Shown piece by piece: positions 25,890 to 33,962 of a stretch of DNA of 33,962 nt. The stretch comes from Gemmatimonadaceae bacterium (GTDB lineage: Bacteria; Gemmatimonadota; Gemmatimonadetes; Gemmatimonadales; Gemmatimonadaceae). Made by a program: the position numbers and the translations under genes. Positions within the stretch are counted from its first letter, which is position 1, and each line of letters starts with the position of its first letter. The stretch spans positions 1 to 33,962 of the forward strand of contig JANWIK010000199.1 of the NCBI GenBank assembly GCA_025449955.1, read 5' to 3'. The notes beneath the pieces are model-generated. The model had not been told where the DNA came from, did no database searches, and saw nothing but the letters and a program-made list of their open reading frames with translations.

Positions 25890-28724
25890 GTGATGATCCT
25901 CTCCCGCGCCGCCTTGGCCTTCGCTGTCTTCGTTCAGTCGGCTCCCGGCAACGCGGGGTCGCCGACACAGATCGTTGCGTTGGCGACACGGGCGGTGGAC
26001 CAGGACAGCGCCGTCCAGGTGCGCGAGATGTGGGCGAGCCGGCTGCGAGCGAACCCGAACGATCACGAAGCGCTGCTTGGCCTCCAGATACTTGCCGAAC
26101 GGCAGTTCGATTTCCCAACAGCGACGACGTACTACGGCCGTTTGACCGCGCCCGGTACGGTGTCCGACACCTACACGGCGTATGGCGCCGTGGAACACGG
26201 AAAGACGCTGTTCAGCCGCGGCCTGCTCATCCAAGCGGAATCGACTTTCGTGCGGGGCATCGCGTACGCGCGAGCGGCCCGCGAGCCGCTCGCCGAATTC
26301 GACGCGACGCTCGGCGCGGCGATGGCGCGGGGACGTACGTTAGGCGCGGGCGTGGAGCTGCGGATGTTGGACAGCCTTGGACGCGCCATCCCGAAAGATC
26401 CGGCGCTCGACGCGTCGTGGCGATGCGAGCGGGCGGCGCTGGGGTCGCGCATCGGCGAGCGGACCGCGGCGCCGCTCGCCACGCAGGGCATTGCGTTAGC
26501 CCATCGGGCCGGCGACGCCCGGCTCGAAGCGCGATGCACGTGGACGCTGGCGCAAGACTACGTCCGTCAGGGCGACATGGGCACGGTTGCCGTGCTGCTC
26601 ACGCGCAGCGAGACCATTCTGGAACGGGTGCACGAGCACGCGGGATTGTCGGCGATGCTCCAGTGGCACGGTTACATGGAAGTCTCGATCGCGAACTACG
26701 GTCGTGCGCAGCAGTTGCTGCAACGCGCCGTGCACGAGGCCGAGATTTCCGGAGAATTGTCGTCGTTGGCGTGGTCGCTGGTGAACCTGAGTCAGATCTC
26801 GCTGTCGATGAACGACCTGGCGTCGGCGGAGCGGCGCGCGGCGCGGGCCGAGTCGACGTTCCGGGCGACTGGAGATGAGTGGGGCTTGGCGACGGCGATC
26901 GGACTTCGGGGGCAGGTGGCGGTGGACATCGGCGACACCGCGGCGGCGCGGCGGCAGTATACGGTGGCGCTCGGCCTCGCGGTCCGGGACCGGCTTGCGT
27001 TAGGCATCGGCGGGGCGCACCTCGCGCTCGCCGACTTGGCGGTGCGGGCAGGCGACTGGCCTGGTGCGCGGCGCGAGCTGGCGGCGGAAAAGGCAGCATT
27101 CCGGCGCGGCGGCGCGACGGGCTGGGCGGAAGGGCAGGATTTCTACTATGGCATACTGGCCGTGCGGCAGGGCGACTTGCGCGAGGCGCAGCGCCGCTTC
27201 GCCGGCGACATGGCCACGCTCGACAGCACCCAGCACGTGCGCCGCTACCTGTCGCAGGCGATGCTCGCCGAAGTGCTCCTGCGCCAGGGCGACACGCTCG
27301 CCGCCGAGCGACGGTTAGGCGAAGCGAGCACGCAGCTGGACGCGTGGCGGCAAACCCTCGGCGATCAGCAGTTCAAGCAGCTCGCGTTCCAGGTACGCGA
27401 CGTGTTCGGCGGACGGCCGCCGGCGATCGCGATGGTCATCGCCGGGATCGCGCGCTCGGGGCGCGTGGAGCAGGCGTTCGCGCTGGCCGAGCGGCGGCGC
27501 GCGCGCGACCTGCGCGACCGCCTGTCGCGCGCCGCCGGCCTTCGCGTCGCGAGCGAGATCGAGAATGCGAACGCCGCCTCCGCACTGCCGGTCACCGTGT
27601 CCGACGTGCAACACGCCATCCCCGACGACCGCACGGCGTTGGTGGAGTACGTCGCGGGACGCTCCGGGCAGCCGACCACGGTGTTCGTGATCACGCGGCA
27701 CACCGTGCGCGCCAGGATCCTCGCGCCGCTCGATTCGGTGCGCGACCTGGCGGCGCGCTTCGAGGCGTTGATCGAGAGCGGCGGCAACGTGCGCGCGCTC
27801 GCCCAACAGTTAGGCAAGACGCTGCTCCAGCCGGCGCTCGCCGATCTGCCGCCGGGCATCGCCAATCTGGTCGTGGTGCCCGACGACGCCGTGTGGTTGG
27901 TGCCGTTCCAGGCGCTGGTGCTCGGCGATGGCAAGTGGGCGATCGAGCGGTATGCGATCACCACGGTGCCGGCGGCCGCCGTGTCGGTGATGCTGTGGCA
28001 GCGGCCGGCCCGGTCGGGGCCGGCGCGGATGCTGGCCTTCGGCGATCCTCGATTCGCGGGCGAGGATGATGCCGGCGCGGGACCGATCGCGCTGCGGGCC
28101 GCCACGCCTAACGAGCCGCTCCCACGATTGCCCGCGACGGCGCGCGAGGTGCGCGCGGTGGCGCGATTCGCCACCGATGCCGTGATCCGGCTGCGCGACG
28201 ACGCGAGTGCGGCGTTCCTGGAGCGGGCACCGCTCACGTCGTATCGCGTCATCCATTTTGCGACGCACGCGGTGACCGACGACAACGGCATCGCGCACGC
28301 CGGTCTCGCGCTGGCGCCTGGAGACGGTAGCGATGGTTTCGTGAGCGACGGCGATCTCGCGGCGCTGCAACTCGATGCCGACCTCGTGGTGCTGTCGGCG
28401 TGCCACACCGCGGGCGGCGCTGTGTTAGGCGGCGAGGGCGTGCGCGGCCTCACCGCACCGCTCCTTCAAGCGGGGGCGCGTGCGGTGCTCGCCACCGAAT
28501 GGCCGGTGGACGACGCGCGCACCGTGCCGCTGATCGTCGCGTTCTACACCGCGCTCGCCGACGGACGCACCACCGCGGACGCGCTCCGCGAGGCCGCCCT
28601 CGGCGCGATGCGCGATGGCGCGCCGCCGCGCGAGTGGGCCGCGTTCCGGCTCGTCGGCGATCCCACCGTTCGCGTTCCGCTCCGCCAGTCGCGCGGACTC
28701 TTCGGGTGGCCTTGGTGGCGATAG
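25890..28724 (+). CDS. Exported TPR-CHAT protein, caspase-like peptidase
   Basis: A 944-residue protein. Residues 1-23 look like a signal peptide with a hydrophobic core (AALAFAVFV). About residues 30-510 are helical repeats of TPR type. The C-terminal CHAT domain (about 575-940) is of the caspase/separase clan: the catalytic His is H793 in HFATHA and the catalytic Cys is C838 in LSACHTA, followed by GVRGLTAPLLQAGARAVLATEWPVDD. It should therefore be an active cysteine peptidase, with the TPRs as substrate or partner-binding surface. The start is one of two adjacent ATGs (25890, 25893). It overlaps the next gene, a Ser/Thr kinase, so the two are expressed together. If the signal peptide works, the peptidase acts outside the cytoplasm; otherwise it is cytoplasmic. 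Substrate unknown. Confidence 0.9.
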   Translation: MMILSRAALAFAVFVQSAPGNAGSPTQIVALATRAVDQDSAVQVREMWASRLRANPNDHEALLGLQILAERQFDFPTATTYYGRLTAPGTVSDTYTAYGAVEHGKTLFSRGLLIQAESTFVRGIAYARAAREPLAEFDATLGAAMARGRTLGAGVELRMLDSLGRAIPKDPALDASWRCERAALGSRIGERTAAPLATQGIALAHRAGDARLEARCTWTLAQDYVRQGDMGTVAVLLTRSETILERVHEHAGLSAMLQWHGYMEVSIANYGRAQQLLQRAVHEAEISGELSSLAWSLVNLSQISLSMNDLASAERRAARAESTFRATGDEWGLATAIGLRGQVAVDIGDTAAARRQYTVALGLAVRDRLALGIGGAHLALADLAVRAGDWPGARRELAAEKAAFRRGGATGWAEGQDFYYGILAVRQGDLREAQRRFAGDMATLDSTQHVRRYLSQAMLAEVLLRQGDTLAAERRLGEASTQLDAWRQTLGDQQFKQLAFQVRDVFGGRPPAIAMVIAGIARSGRVEQAFALAERRRARDLRDRLSRAAGLRVASEIENANAASALPVTVSDVQHAIPDDRTALVEYVAGRSGQPTTVFVITRHTVRARILAPLDSVRDLAARFEALIESGGNVRALAQQLGKTLLQPALADLPPGIANLVVVPDDAVWLVPFQALVLGDGKWAIERYAITTVPAAAVSVMLWQRPARSGPARMLAFGDPRFAGEDDAGAGPIALRAATPNEPLPRLPATAREVRAVARFATDAVIRLRDDASAAFLERAPLTSYRVIHFATHAVTDDNGIAHAGLALAPGDGSDGFVSDGDLAALQLDADLVVLSACHTAGGAVLGGEGVRGLTAPLLQAGARAVLATEWPVDDARTVPLIVAFYTALADGRTTADALREAALGAMRDGAPPREWAAFRLVGDPTVRVPLRQSRGLFGWPWWR

Positions 28725-30442
28725 TCTCGGGCCCGGATCCCGCCGCGGCCGAGATCGCCGGGCTCGCCGCCGCGCTGGCCGGCGACTACGTGATCGAATC
28801 GGAGATCGGTCGCGGCGGGATGGGCGTCGTGTACCGCGCACGCGACGTCAAGCTCGATCGGCTCGTGGCGGTGAAGGTGCTGCCGCCGCATCTCGCGGGG
28901 GTGGCCGATGTGCGCGAGCGCTTCCTGCGCGAGGCGCGCACGGCGGCGCGACTCACGCATCCGAACATCGTCCCGATCCATCGGGCCGATGAGTTAGGCG
29001 GACACGTCTTTTTCGTGATGGGGCTGGTGGAGGGCCAATCCCTCGCCGAGCACATTCGGGCGCGCGGACCGTTAGGCCCGGCCGAGGTGGTGCCGCTGCT
29101 CGCCGATGTCGCGCGAGCGCTGGGATACGCCCACGCGCACGGCGTGATCCACCGCGACATCAAACCGGAAAACGTGCTCATCGACGCCGCATCGGGACGC
29201 GCGATGGTCACCGACTTCGGCATCGCGCGATTGGCCGAGGCGCCGCCGCTCACCGCGACGGGCCAGATATTGGGCACGGTGCATTTCATGAGCCCGGAGC
29301 AAGTGTCCGGCGACGCGCTCGATGGGCGGAGCGACTTGTATTCGTTAGGCGTGGTGGGGTACCTGGCGTTGTCCGGCCGGTTCCCGTTCGACGGCGCCAC
29401 GGCATCGGCGGTGCTCGTCGCGCACGTCACGAAGTTCGCGCCGCCATTGCGTACGGTCGCGCCGGCCATTCCCGAGTCGATCGCGACGATCATCGATCGC
29501 TGCATCCAGCGCGATCCCGCGGCGCGATTCGCCGACGGCGACACGCTCGCGCGCGCGCTCGACGACGCGCGCACCAGCGCGCCGGCGGCGCCGCCGGTCC
29601 TGTCGGAGCGACAGGCGATGGCGGTGTGGCAGCGCGCCGCCGAGCTGCAAGCGCTCACCAGCGCCGCGCCGGCGGTGAAGCTGCTGGAGACGGCGGAAGC
29701 CGCGCGTGCGTCCACGCACGGGTACCGCATGGAGCACGTTCGCGAGGCGGCGATCGAAGCGGGCATCTCGGCGCCATACATCCAGCGAGCGGTGGAGGAA
29801 CTGGGCCTCGCCGCGCCGGCGGCCGCGGCCGGCGCTCCGGCCCCCGGCCTAACGCAACCACCGGTGTCGCAGGTGGCACAGGTCGATGCCCCGACCACTG
29901 GCCCGTTTGTGCGCGCGCTCATCGGCGGGCCAGCGCGGATTCACCTCGAGGCCGTCGTGGACGCCGAGGTCTCCGAGGCGGATTTCGAGGTCCTCCTGCG
30001 ATCCATTCGCCGAGCGATGGGCGACGCGGGTCACATGAGCATGTTCGCGCGCACCCTGTCCTGGAGTCCATCGGGAACCGACCGTAGACTCAACGTCACC
30101 ATCTCATCGCGCGCGGGCCGGACCACCGTCACCATTCAGGAGCGACTCGGCTCGCTCATCGGCGGGATATTCGGCGGCGTGGGCGGCGGGGTGGGCGGCG
30201 GCGGCTCAGGCGGTGTGGTGGCGATCGCGCAGAAGCTGTTCGGCAGCGGATCGATGGGCTTCGTGTTAGTCGGCTACCTGGCCGCCGTGTACGGTCTCGC
30301 GCGCACGATTTATTCGGTCACCGCGCGCAAACGCGAGCGTCGGCACCGGGCCCTGCTGGATGAGCTCGTGGCGCACATCCGCGCGATGGCGCCGGCGCCG
30401 GGCATCGGGCCCGGCGATACGCCGCCGAAACTGCTCGGTTAG
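28715..30442 (+). CDS. Ser/Thr protein kinase with a novel glycine-rich membrane C-terminus
   Basis: A kinase of about 575 residues. Gly-rich loop GRGGMGVVY at 32-40, K54, HRD at 146-148 and DFG from D167 are all present, so it should be active. After the kinase domain (to about 300) comes a helical segment (AEAARASTHGYRMEHV onward), a roughly 90-residue domain starting near RIHLEAVVDAEV, a very glycine-rich run, and a hydrophobic segment (FVLVGYLAAVYGLA) before a basic tail. I do not recognise the C-terminal domains. The start is GTG at 28715, just inside the TPR-CHAT gene (10-base overlap), with a GGGTGG five bases upstream; GTG at 28706 is an alternative. Translational coupling with the CHAT gene suggests a common pathway. 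Its TAG stop lies in a GTTAGGC copy. Confidence 0.9.
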   Translation: MAIVSGPDPAAAEIAGLAAALAGDYVIESEIGRGGMGVVYRARDVKLDRLVAVKVLPPHLAGVADVRERFLREARTAARLTHPNIVPIHRADELGGHVFFVMGLVEGQSLAEHIRARGPLGPAEVVPLLADVARALGYAHAHGVIHRDIKPENVLIDAASGRAMVTDFGIARLAEAPPLTATGQILGTVHFMSPEQVSGDALDGRSDLYSLGVVGYLALSGRFPFDGATASAVLVAHVTKFAPPLRTVAPAIPESIATIIDRCIQRDPAARFADGDTLARALDDARTSAPAAPPVLSERQAMAVWQRAAELQALTSAAPAVKLLETAEAARASTHGYRMEHVREAAIEAGISAPYIQRAVEELGLAAPAAAAGAPAPGLTQPPVSQVAQVDAPTTGPFVRALIGGPARIHLEAVVDAEVSEADFEVLLRSIRRAMGDAGHMSMFARTLSWSPSGTDRRLNVTISSRAGRTTVTIQERLGSLIGGIFGGVGGGVGGGGSGGVVAIAQKLFGSGSMGFVLVGYLAAVYGLARTIYSVTARKRERRHRALLDELVAHIRAMAPAPGIGPGDTPPKLLG

Positions 30443-30449
30443 GCGACGC

Positions 30450-31058
30450 TCAGCGCGGCACGAGCGGCGTGATCGCCGATCGCACCTCGGATCCATCGGA
30501 GAGGCGCGCGCGCACCCACCACTGATCGCCGGACGCCGGCGTCGAGCGGACCGACGCCGGCACCGCGAACGCCGTGTCGATCGTGGTGTCCGCGGCCAGC
30601 ACCGCGCCCTGCGCATCCAGCACCTCGACGACGTACGACGCGGCGCGCGGCACGGCGTGCCACTGCAGCACCACAGCGTTAGGCGCAGACGTGATGAGCG
30701 CCACACCATGGGTGTCGCCCGCACCGCGCAACACGTTCGCCGGCGTGGACGTCGATCGAATCGCAATGGTGCCGCCGGCGACGGCCACGAGCACCGACGC
30801 CGCGACGAGCCACGGCGTCGTGATCCGCGGGCGCCGCACGGCAGGCGCGGCCGCACGAAGCGCTCGCAGCAACTCGAGCTCGCGGCTGCACGACAGACAC
30901 GAGAGCGCGTGGTCGAGCGTGGCCAATCGCGTCTCCTCGCTGCCGGCACGCTCGACGAGCGCCTGCAGCGCCTCCGGCTCCGGACACGACGCACCATGTG
31001 ACGCGTCGCGCGCGGCCATCGCCTCCCGATACAGGTCCTGCAGCCGTCCGTCGTTCAT
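30450..31058 (-). CDS. Transmembrane zinc-finger anti-sigma factor
   Basis: A 202-residue protein. The N-terminal cytoplasmic domain has the zf-HC2/ZAS pattern H50-x3-C54-x2-C57 with an upstream C25, the usual sigma-binding zinc fold. One TM helix is at about 82-100. The remaining 100 residues are periplasmic and look like a beta-sandwich of fibronectin-III type (VVLQWHAVPRAASYVVEVLD and later WWVRARL). It should hold the ECF sigma factor at the membrane until a signal destroys or loosens it. The start is the ATG at 31058, with GGAGG seven bases upstream, overlapping the sigma gene by four bases (ATGA). It is convergent with the kinase gene, seven bases apart. Confidence 0.87.
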   Translation of the reverse strand: MNDGRLQDLYREAMAARDASHGASCPEPEALQALVERAGSEETRLATLDHALSCLSCSRELELLRALRAAAPAVRRPRITTPWLVAASVLVAVAGGTIAIRSTSTPANVLRGAGDTHGVALITSAPNAVVLQWHAVPRAASYVVEVLDAQGAVLAADTTIDTAFAVPASVRSTPASGDQWWVRARLSDGSEVRSAITPLVPR

Positions 31059-31651
31059 GCGACTGCCTCCGGTCCGATTCCCTGCTCCGTTAGGCGCTCG
31101 CGCAAGTCCGCGAGCCCGCGATACAGCAGATTCCGCGTCTTGGCCTCCGACCACCCCAGCAGCCCTGCGATTTCCTCGCGCGTGTAGCCGGCGAGGTACA
31201 TGCGGACCACCGGCCGCCGTGACGGAGTGATCGTGTCGATCGCGCGCGCCACTTGCTGCGCCAGCTCCGATGACTCGAGCGATTGCTCCGGCTGGCGGCG
31301 CGATGGTGCAGATGGTTCCTGCCCAACGTCTTCCAGCGCGTCCTCGCGCGGGCGGCGATGGCGTCGCAATACGTCGAGCGCCGCCGAAACCGCCGTCCGG
31401 TACAAGTATGACGAACCCACCGACGAAATTTGCTCACCCGCGACCGGCCCCGCCGGCACGGCGTCCAACGCTCGGTTAGAGCCCTCTCCTCGGGCACGCC
31501 AGAGACGGATGCGCACCTCCTGAAACACTTCGTCGACATCGCTCTCCGAAAGCCCGTGGCGGATGCCGATCCGGCGTACCATGGCCGAGAAGCGCATCAG
31601 CACCGCCTCGATGGCTGGTGAGATCTGGTCGGTGAGATGCGGGACGCCCAT
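31055..31651 (-). CDS. ECF-type RNA polymerase sigma factor
   Basis: A 198-residue sigma-70 family protein with region 2 (about 14-52, with ESDVDEVFQEVRIRLWRA) and region 4 (about 135-188, with YTREEIAGLLGWSEAKTRNLLYRGL), the DNA-binding helix-turn-helix. Regions 1 and 3 are absent, as in ECF factors. The linker between them carries a 25-residue Gly/Ala/Pro-rich insert (around RGEGSNRALDAVPAG). It is the first gene of a pair with its anti-sigma factor, overlapping by four bases. No ribosome site is clear before the ATG at 31651. Self-regulation is likely, as is usual for this group, but I cannot point to a convincing promoter. Confidence 0.92.
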   Translation of the reverse strand: MGVPHLTDQISPAIEAVLMRFSAMVRRIGIRHGLSESDVDEVFQEVRIRLWRARGEGSNRALDAVPAGPVAGEQISSVGSSYLYRTAVSAALDVLRRHRRPREDALEDVGQEPSAPSRRQPEQSLESSELAQQVARAIDTITPSRRPVVRMYLAGYTREEIAGLLGWSEAKTRNLLYRGLADLRERLTEQGIGPEAVA

Positions 31652-31875
31652 AGCGCGAAGCTAGCGAGCCCGGCACGCGCCCGCAAAACACGCGTTGGCA
31701 GCGGGCCCTGAGGGATTCAAAAGTGCCGCGGCCCGCGGCTGACGCGTCCGCCAAATGGGCAGCGCTGCACGGCTCCCGATAGCAGCCGCCTGTCGCCCGC
31801 GCGGGCCTGGTCGAGGTGCCCATCGCCGGGCGTAAATGGTATCTTCAGGTGCTGGCAGACACTCACAAGGGACTC
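31652..31875. promoter_or_regulatory. Divergent region between the ECF sigma and E1 genes
   Basis: This 224-bp gap between two outward-reading genes must contain both promoters. A 15-base palindrome (31725-31739, GCCGCGG-C-CCGCGGC) is followed on the minus strand by CACTTTTG, and could be an operator or a weak terminator. For the plus strand TATCTT near 31840 is a possible -10 box without a good -35. Confidence 0.4.
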
Positions 31876-33962
31876 ATGGCTACTCAGACACGTGCCGAGC
31901 GCCGCACGGGCGCGACGCTCAACCGCGACCAGCTGTTGGCCGCGTATCGGACCATGTATCTGTCGCGCAAGCTGGACGACAAGGAAATCCAGCTCAAAGG
32001 ACAGAACAAGATCTTCTTTCAGATCTCGGGAGCCGGGCATGAAGCGGTCCTGACCGCTGCCGGCATGGCCCTGCGTGGCGGGCACGATTGGTTTTTCCCG
32101 TACTATCGCGACCGTGCCCTATGTCTCCAGTTAGGAGTGACGCCGGCCGAGATGCTCTACGAGGCGGTCGGCGCCGCCCGCGACCCCAGCTCCGGCGGTC
32201 GGCAGATGCCGAGCCACTGGGGCAGCAAGCGGCTCAACATCGTGTCGTCATCGTCGCCCACGGGCACGCAGTTTCTGCACTCCACGGGCTGCGCCGAGGC
32301 ATCGCTCCGCGCGTCGCTGCTCTCGATCACCGACGGGTTCGAGTCCGATGAGGTGACGTACGTCTCGGCGGGCGACGGCACCACGAGCGAGGGCGAATTC
32401 TGGGAGTCGCTCAACACCGCCTGCAACCTGGGTCTACCCGTCGTTTATCTGATCGAAGACAACGGATACGCGATCTCGGTGCCCGTCGAAGTGAACACGG
32501 CCGGCGGCAGCATCTCGAAGCTGCTCGCGTCGATGCCGGGCCTGCTCATCCAGGAAGTGGACGGCTGCGATTTCGTGGCGAGCCATGGCGCAATGACCAA
32601 GGCCGTCGCGTACGCGCGCGCGCGGCGTGGACCGGCGCTCGTGCATGCGCACGTGATCCGGCCCTACTCGCACTCCCTGTCCGACCAGGAGACGATGTAC
32701 CGGCCGCCCGAGGAGCGCGACGTGGACGCGGCGCGCGATCCGTTAGTCACCTTCCCCAAATGGCTGGTCGCCGAAGGGCACGCAACGGAAAAGGATCTCG
32801 ACGCGCTCCGCGCCGAGGTCGACGCCGAGATTCTCGCGGCGACCGACGATGCGCTCGCCCAACCGCAGCCCGGGGCCGACACGGTGATGTACGCCGTGTA
32901 CTCGCCCGACGTGGATCCTACGAGCGAGCAGTTCGACACCGAGGATGATCCCAAGTTTTCGGGCGAGCCGACTACGATGGTGGACCTGCTCAATGCGTGC
33001 ATGAAGGATGAGATGCATCGCGATGGAAGGATCCTCGTATTCGGCGAGGACGTGGCCGACGTGTCGCGCTCGCAATACCTGGGCAAGGTCAAAGGCAAGG
33101 GCGGCGTGTTCAAGGTGACGTGGGGTCTGCAGAAAGAGTTCGGCGGCGACCGCGTCTACAACACTCCGTTAGCCGAGGCGAACATCGCCGGCCGCGCGGT
33201 AGGGCTCGCCGTGCGCGGATTCAAGCCGGTGGTCGAGATCCAGTTCTTCGACTACATCTGGCCGGCGTACATGCAGATTCGCAACGAGCTGGCCACGATG
33301 CGCTGGCGGTCGAACAACGAGTTCAGCTCGCCTGCCGTGGTTCGCGTGACGTACGGCGGCTACATCCGCGGTGCGATCTATCACTCGCAAACGGGCGCGT
33401 CGCTGTTCACGCATTGTCCGGGATTGCGCGTGGTGTGTCCGGCCACGGCGCTGGACGCGAACGGTCTCTTGCGCACGGCGATCCGCTGCGACGACCCGGT
33501 GATTTTCCTCGAGCACAAACATCTCTACCGCCAGACGTACAACAAGGGCCGCAATCCCGGGCCTAACTTCATGATTCCGTTCGGGAAGGCGAAGATCGTG
33601 CGCGAGGGCGCGGGCATTACACTGGTGACGTACGGCGCGACCGTGCAGCGCGCGGTCGTGGCCGCCAATCAGGTGGCTGACGACGGGATCGACGTCGAGG
33701 TGATCGACCTGCGCACGCTGTCGCCGTGGGATCGCGACGCAGTGATGACGTCGGTGAAGAAGACGTCGCGCGTGATCGTGGCGTACGAGGATTCGCTCTC
33801 GTGGGGGTACGGCGCGGAGATCGCGGCGGCGATCGCCGATGAATGCTTCGCGTGGCTCGATGCGCCGGTGAAGCGTGTGGCGTCGACCGACACGTTCGTC
33901 GGATACGCGCCGTCGCTCGAGGATGCGATCTTGCCGCAGGCGGACGATTTCGTTCGCGCCTA
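31876..33962 (+). CDS. Fused alpha-beta E1 component of a 2-oxo acid dehydrogenase (branched-chain type), right end at or beyond the window edge
   Basis: At least 695 codons from the ATG at 31876 (AAGGGAC upstream) to the window edge; the last two bases, TA, may be the first two of a stop codon. The first half is the thiamine-diphosphate E1-alpha domain: GDG at 166-168 begins the ThDP motif, which runs to EDNGYAIS near residue 198. After about residue 355 comes E1-beta, starting [13 protein letters not shown], with [20 protein letters not shown]503 in IYHSQT and the C-terminal transketolase domain ([15 protein letters not shown]). Such enzymes decarboxylate branched-chain 2-oxo acids and pass the acyl group to a lipoyl E2. 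Normally alpha and beta are separate genes; fused forms are known. An E2/E3 should follow beyond the edge. Confidence 0.92.
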   Translation, partial: MATQTRAERRTGATLNRDQLLAAYRTMYLSRKLDDKEIQLKGQNKIFFQISGAGHEAVLTAAGMALRGGHDWFFPYYRDRALCLQLGVTPAEMLYEAVGAARDPSSGGRQMPSHWGSKRLNIVSSSSPTGTQFLHSTGCAEASLRASLLSITDGFESDEVTYVSAGDGTTSEGEFWESLNTACNLGLPVVYLIEDNGYAISVPVEVNTAGGSISKLLASMPGLLIQEVDGCDFVASHGAMTKAVAYARARRGPALVHAHVIRPYSHSLSDQETMYRPPEERDVDAARDPLVTFPKWLVAEGHATEKDLDALRAEVDAEILAATDDALAQPQPGADTVMYAVYSPDVDPTSEQFDTEDDPKFSGEPTTMVDLLNACMKDEMHRDGRILVFGEDVADVSRSQYLGKVKGKGGVFKVTWGLQKEFGGDRVYNTPLAEANIAGRAVGLAVRGFKPVVEIQFFDYIWPAYMQIRNELATMRWRSNNEFSSPAVVRVTYGGYIRGAIYHSQTGASLFTHCPGLRVVCPATALDANGLLRTAIRCDDPVIFLEHKHLYRQTYNKGRNPGPNFMIPFGKAKIVREGAGITLVTYGATVQRAVVAANQVADDGIDVEVIDLRTLSPWDRDAVMTSVKKTSRVIVAYEDSLSWGYGAEIAAAIADECFAWLDAPVKRVASTDTFVGYAPSLEDAILPQADDFVRA

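Noticed and set aside
30450-30663. Alternative minus-strand frame within the anti-sigma region encoding an Arg/Gly-rich peptide
   Set aside because: It lies entirely within the anti-sigma gene in another frame and has no start signal.
25890-31651. A type III-E CRISPR (gRAMP/Craspase) system
   Set aside because: No Cas7-fusion effector, no repeat array and no Csx30-like gene are present; only the TPR-CHAT plus sigma-factor resemblance holds.
3147-33567. TTAGGC as telomere-like repeat or assembly contamination
   Set aside because: Copies are dispersed singly through intact bacterial genes, not in tandem arrays.

Overview
The window is a high-G+C bacterial chromosome segment (about two-thirds G+C by eye). 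It is densely packed with housekeeping, chemotaxis and signalling genes; no tRNA, rRNA, CRISPR array, transposase or phage gene was seen. The gene set and style (several membrane-anchored Ser/Thr kinases, a swivel-first aconitase-family enzyme, a fused 2-oxo acid dehydrogenase E1, exported Arg/Asp-repeat protein, ECF sigma/anti-sigma pair) suggest a Gemmatimonadota-like soil or sediment bacterium. That placement is inference, because no marker RNA is present.

Layout: (1) 1-3152: a possible gene edge on the minus strand, a small exported heptad-repeat protein ended by a textbook terminator, then an aconitase/isopropylmalate-dehydratase family enzyme. (2) 3250-7982: an alpha/beta hydrolase with an Asp nucleophile, convergent with a two-gene operon of paralogous membrane Ser/Thr kinases. 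(3) 8204-14853: lon (with an insertion just before the Walker A loop), a class A penicillin-binding protein on the minus strand, and glutamine-dependent nadE. (4) 14847-21829, minus strand: a compact chemotaxis operon, read cheA-cheW-mcp-cheR-cheD-cheY-cheX, with overlapping genes and no cheB. (5) 22008-25778: a stand-alone receiver protein, an HNH nuclease behind a strong hairpin, a multi-TM/GAF chemoreceptor-like protein and a HIT hydrolase. (6) 25890-31651: an exported TPR-CHAT caspase-like protein overlapping a Ser/Thr kinase, facing an ECF sigma factor and its zinc-finger transmembrane anti-sigma. (7) 31876-end: a fused alpha-beta E1 component of a 2-oxo acid dehydrogenase, cut by the window edge or ending just beyond it.

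The most unusual signal is not a gene. The heptamer GTTAGGC (or its complement GCCTAAC) occurs about 47 times by hand count, on both strands, spread from about 3.1 kb onward. Most copies are the octamer CGTTAGGC. It lies mostly inside genes, where it forces otherwise rare TTA, CTA or CCT-AAC codons, and it also carries several stop codons. It behaves like a highly iterated genome-wide element (uptake signal, Chi/KOPS-like or methylation site) rather than a protein-level pattern. The second system worth attention is the TPR-CHAT / kinase / anti-sigma / ECF sigma neighbourhood, where an exported protease-like protein sits next to a transmembrane anti-sigma factor that could be its substrate.
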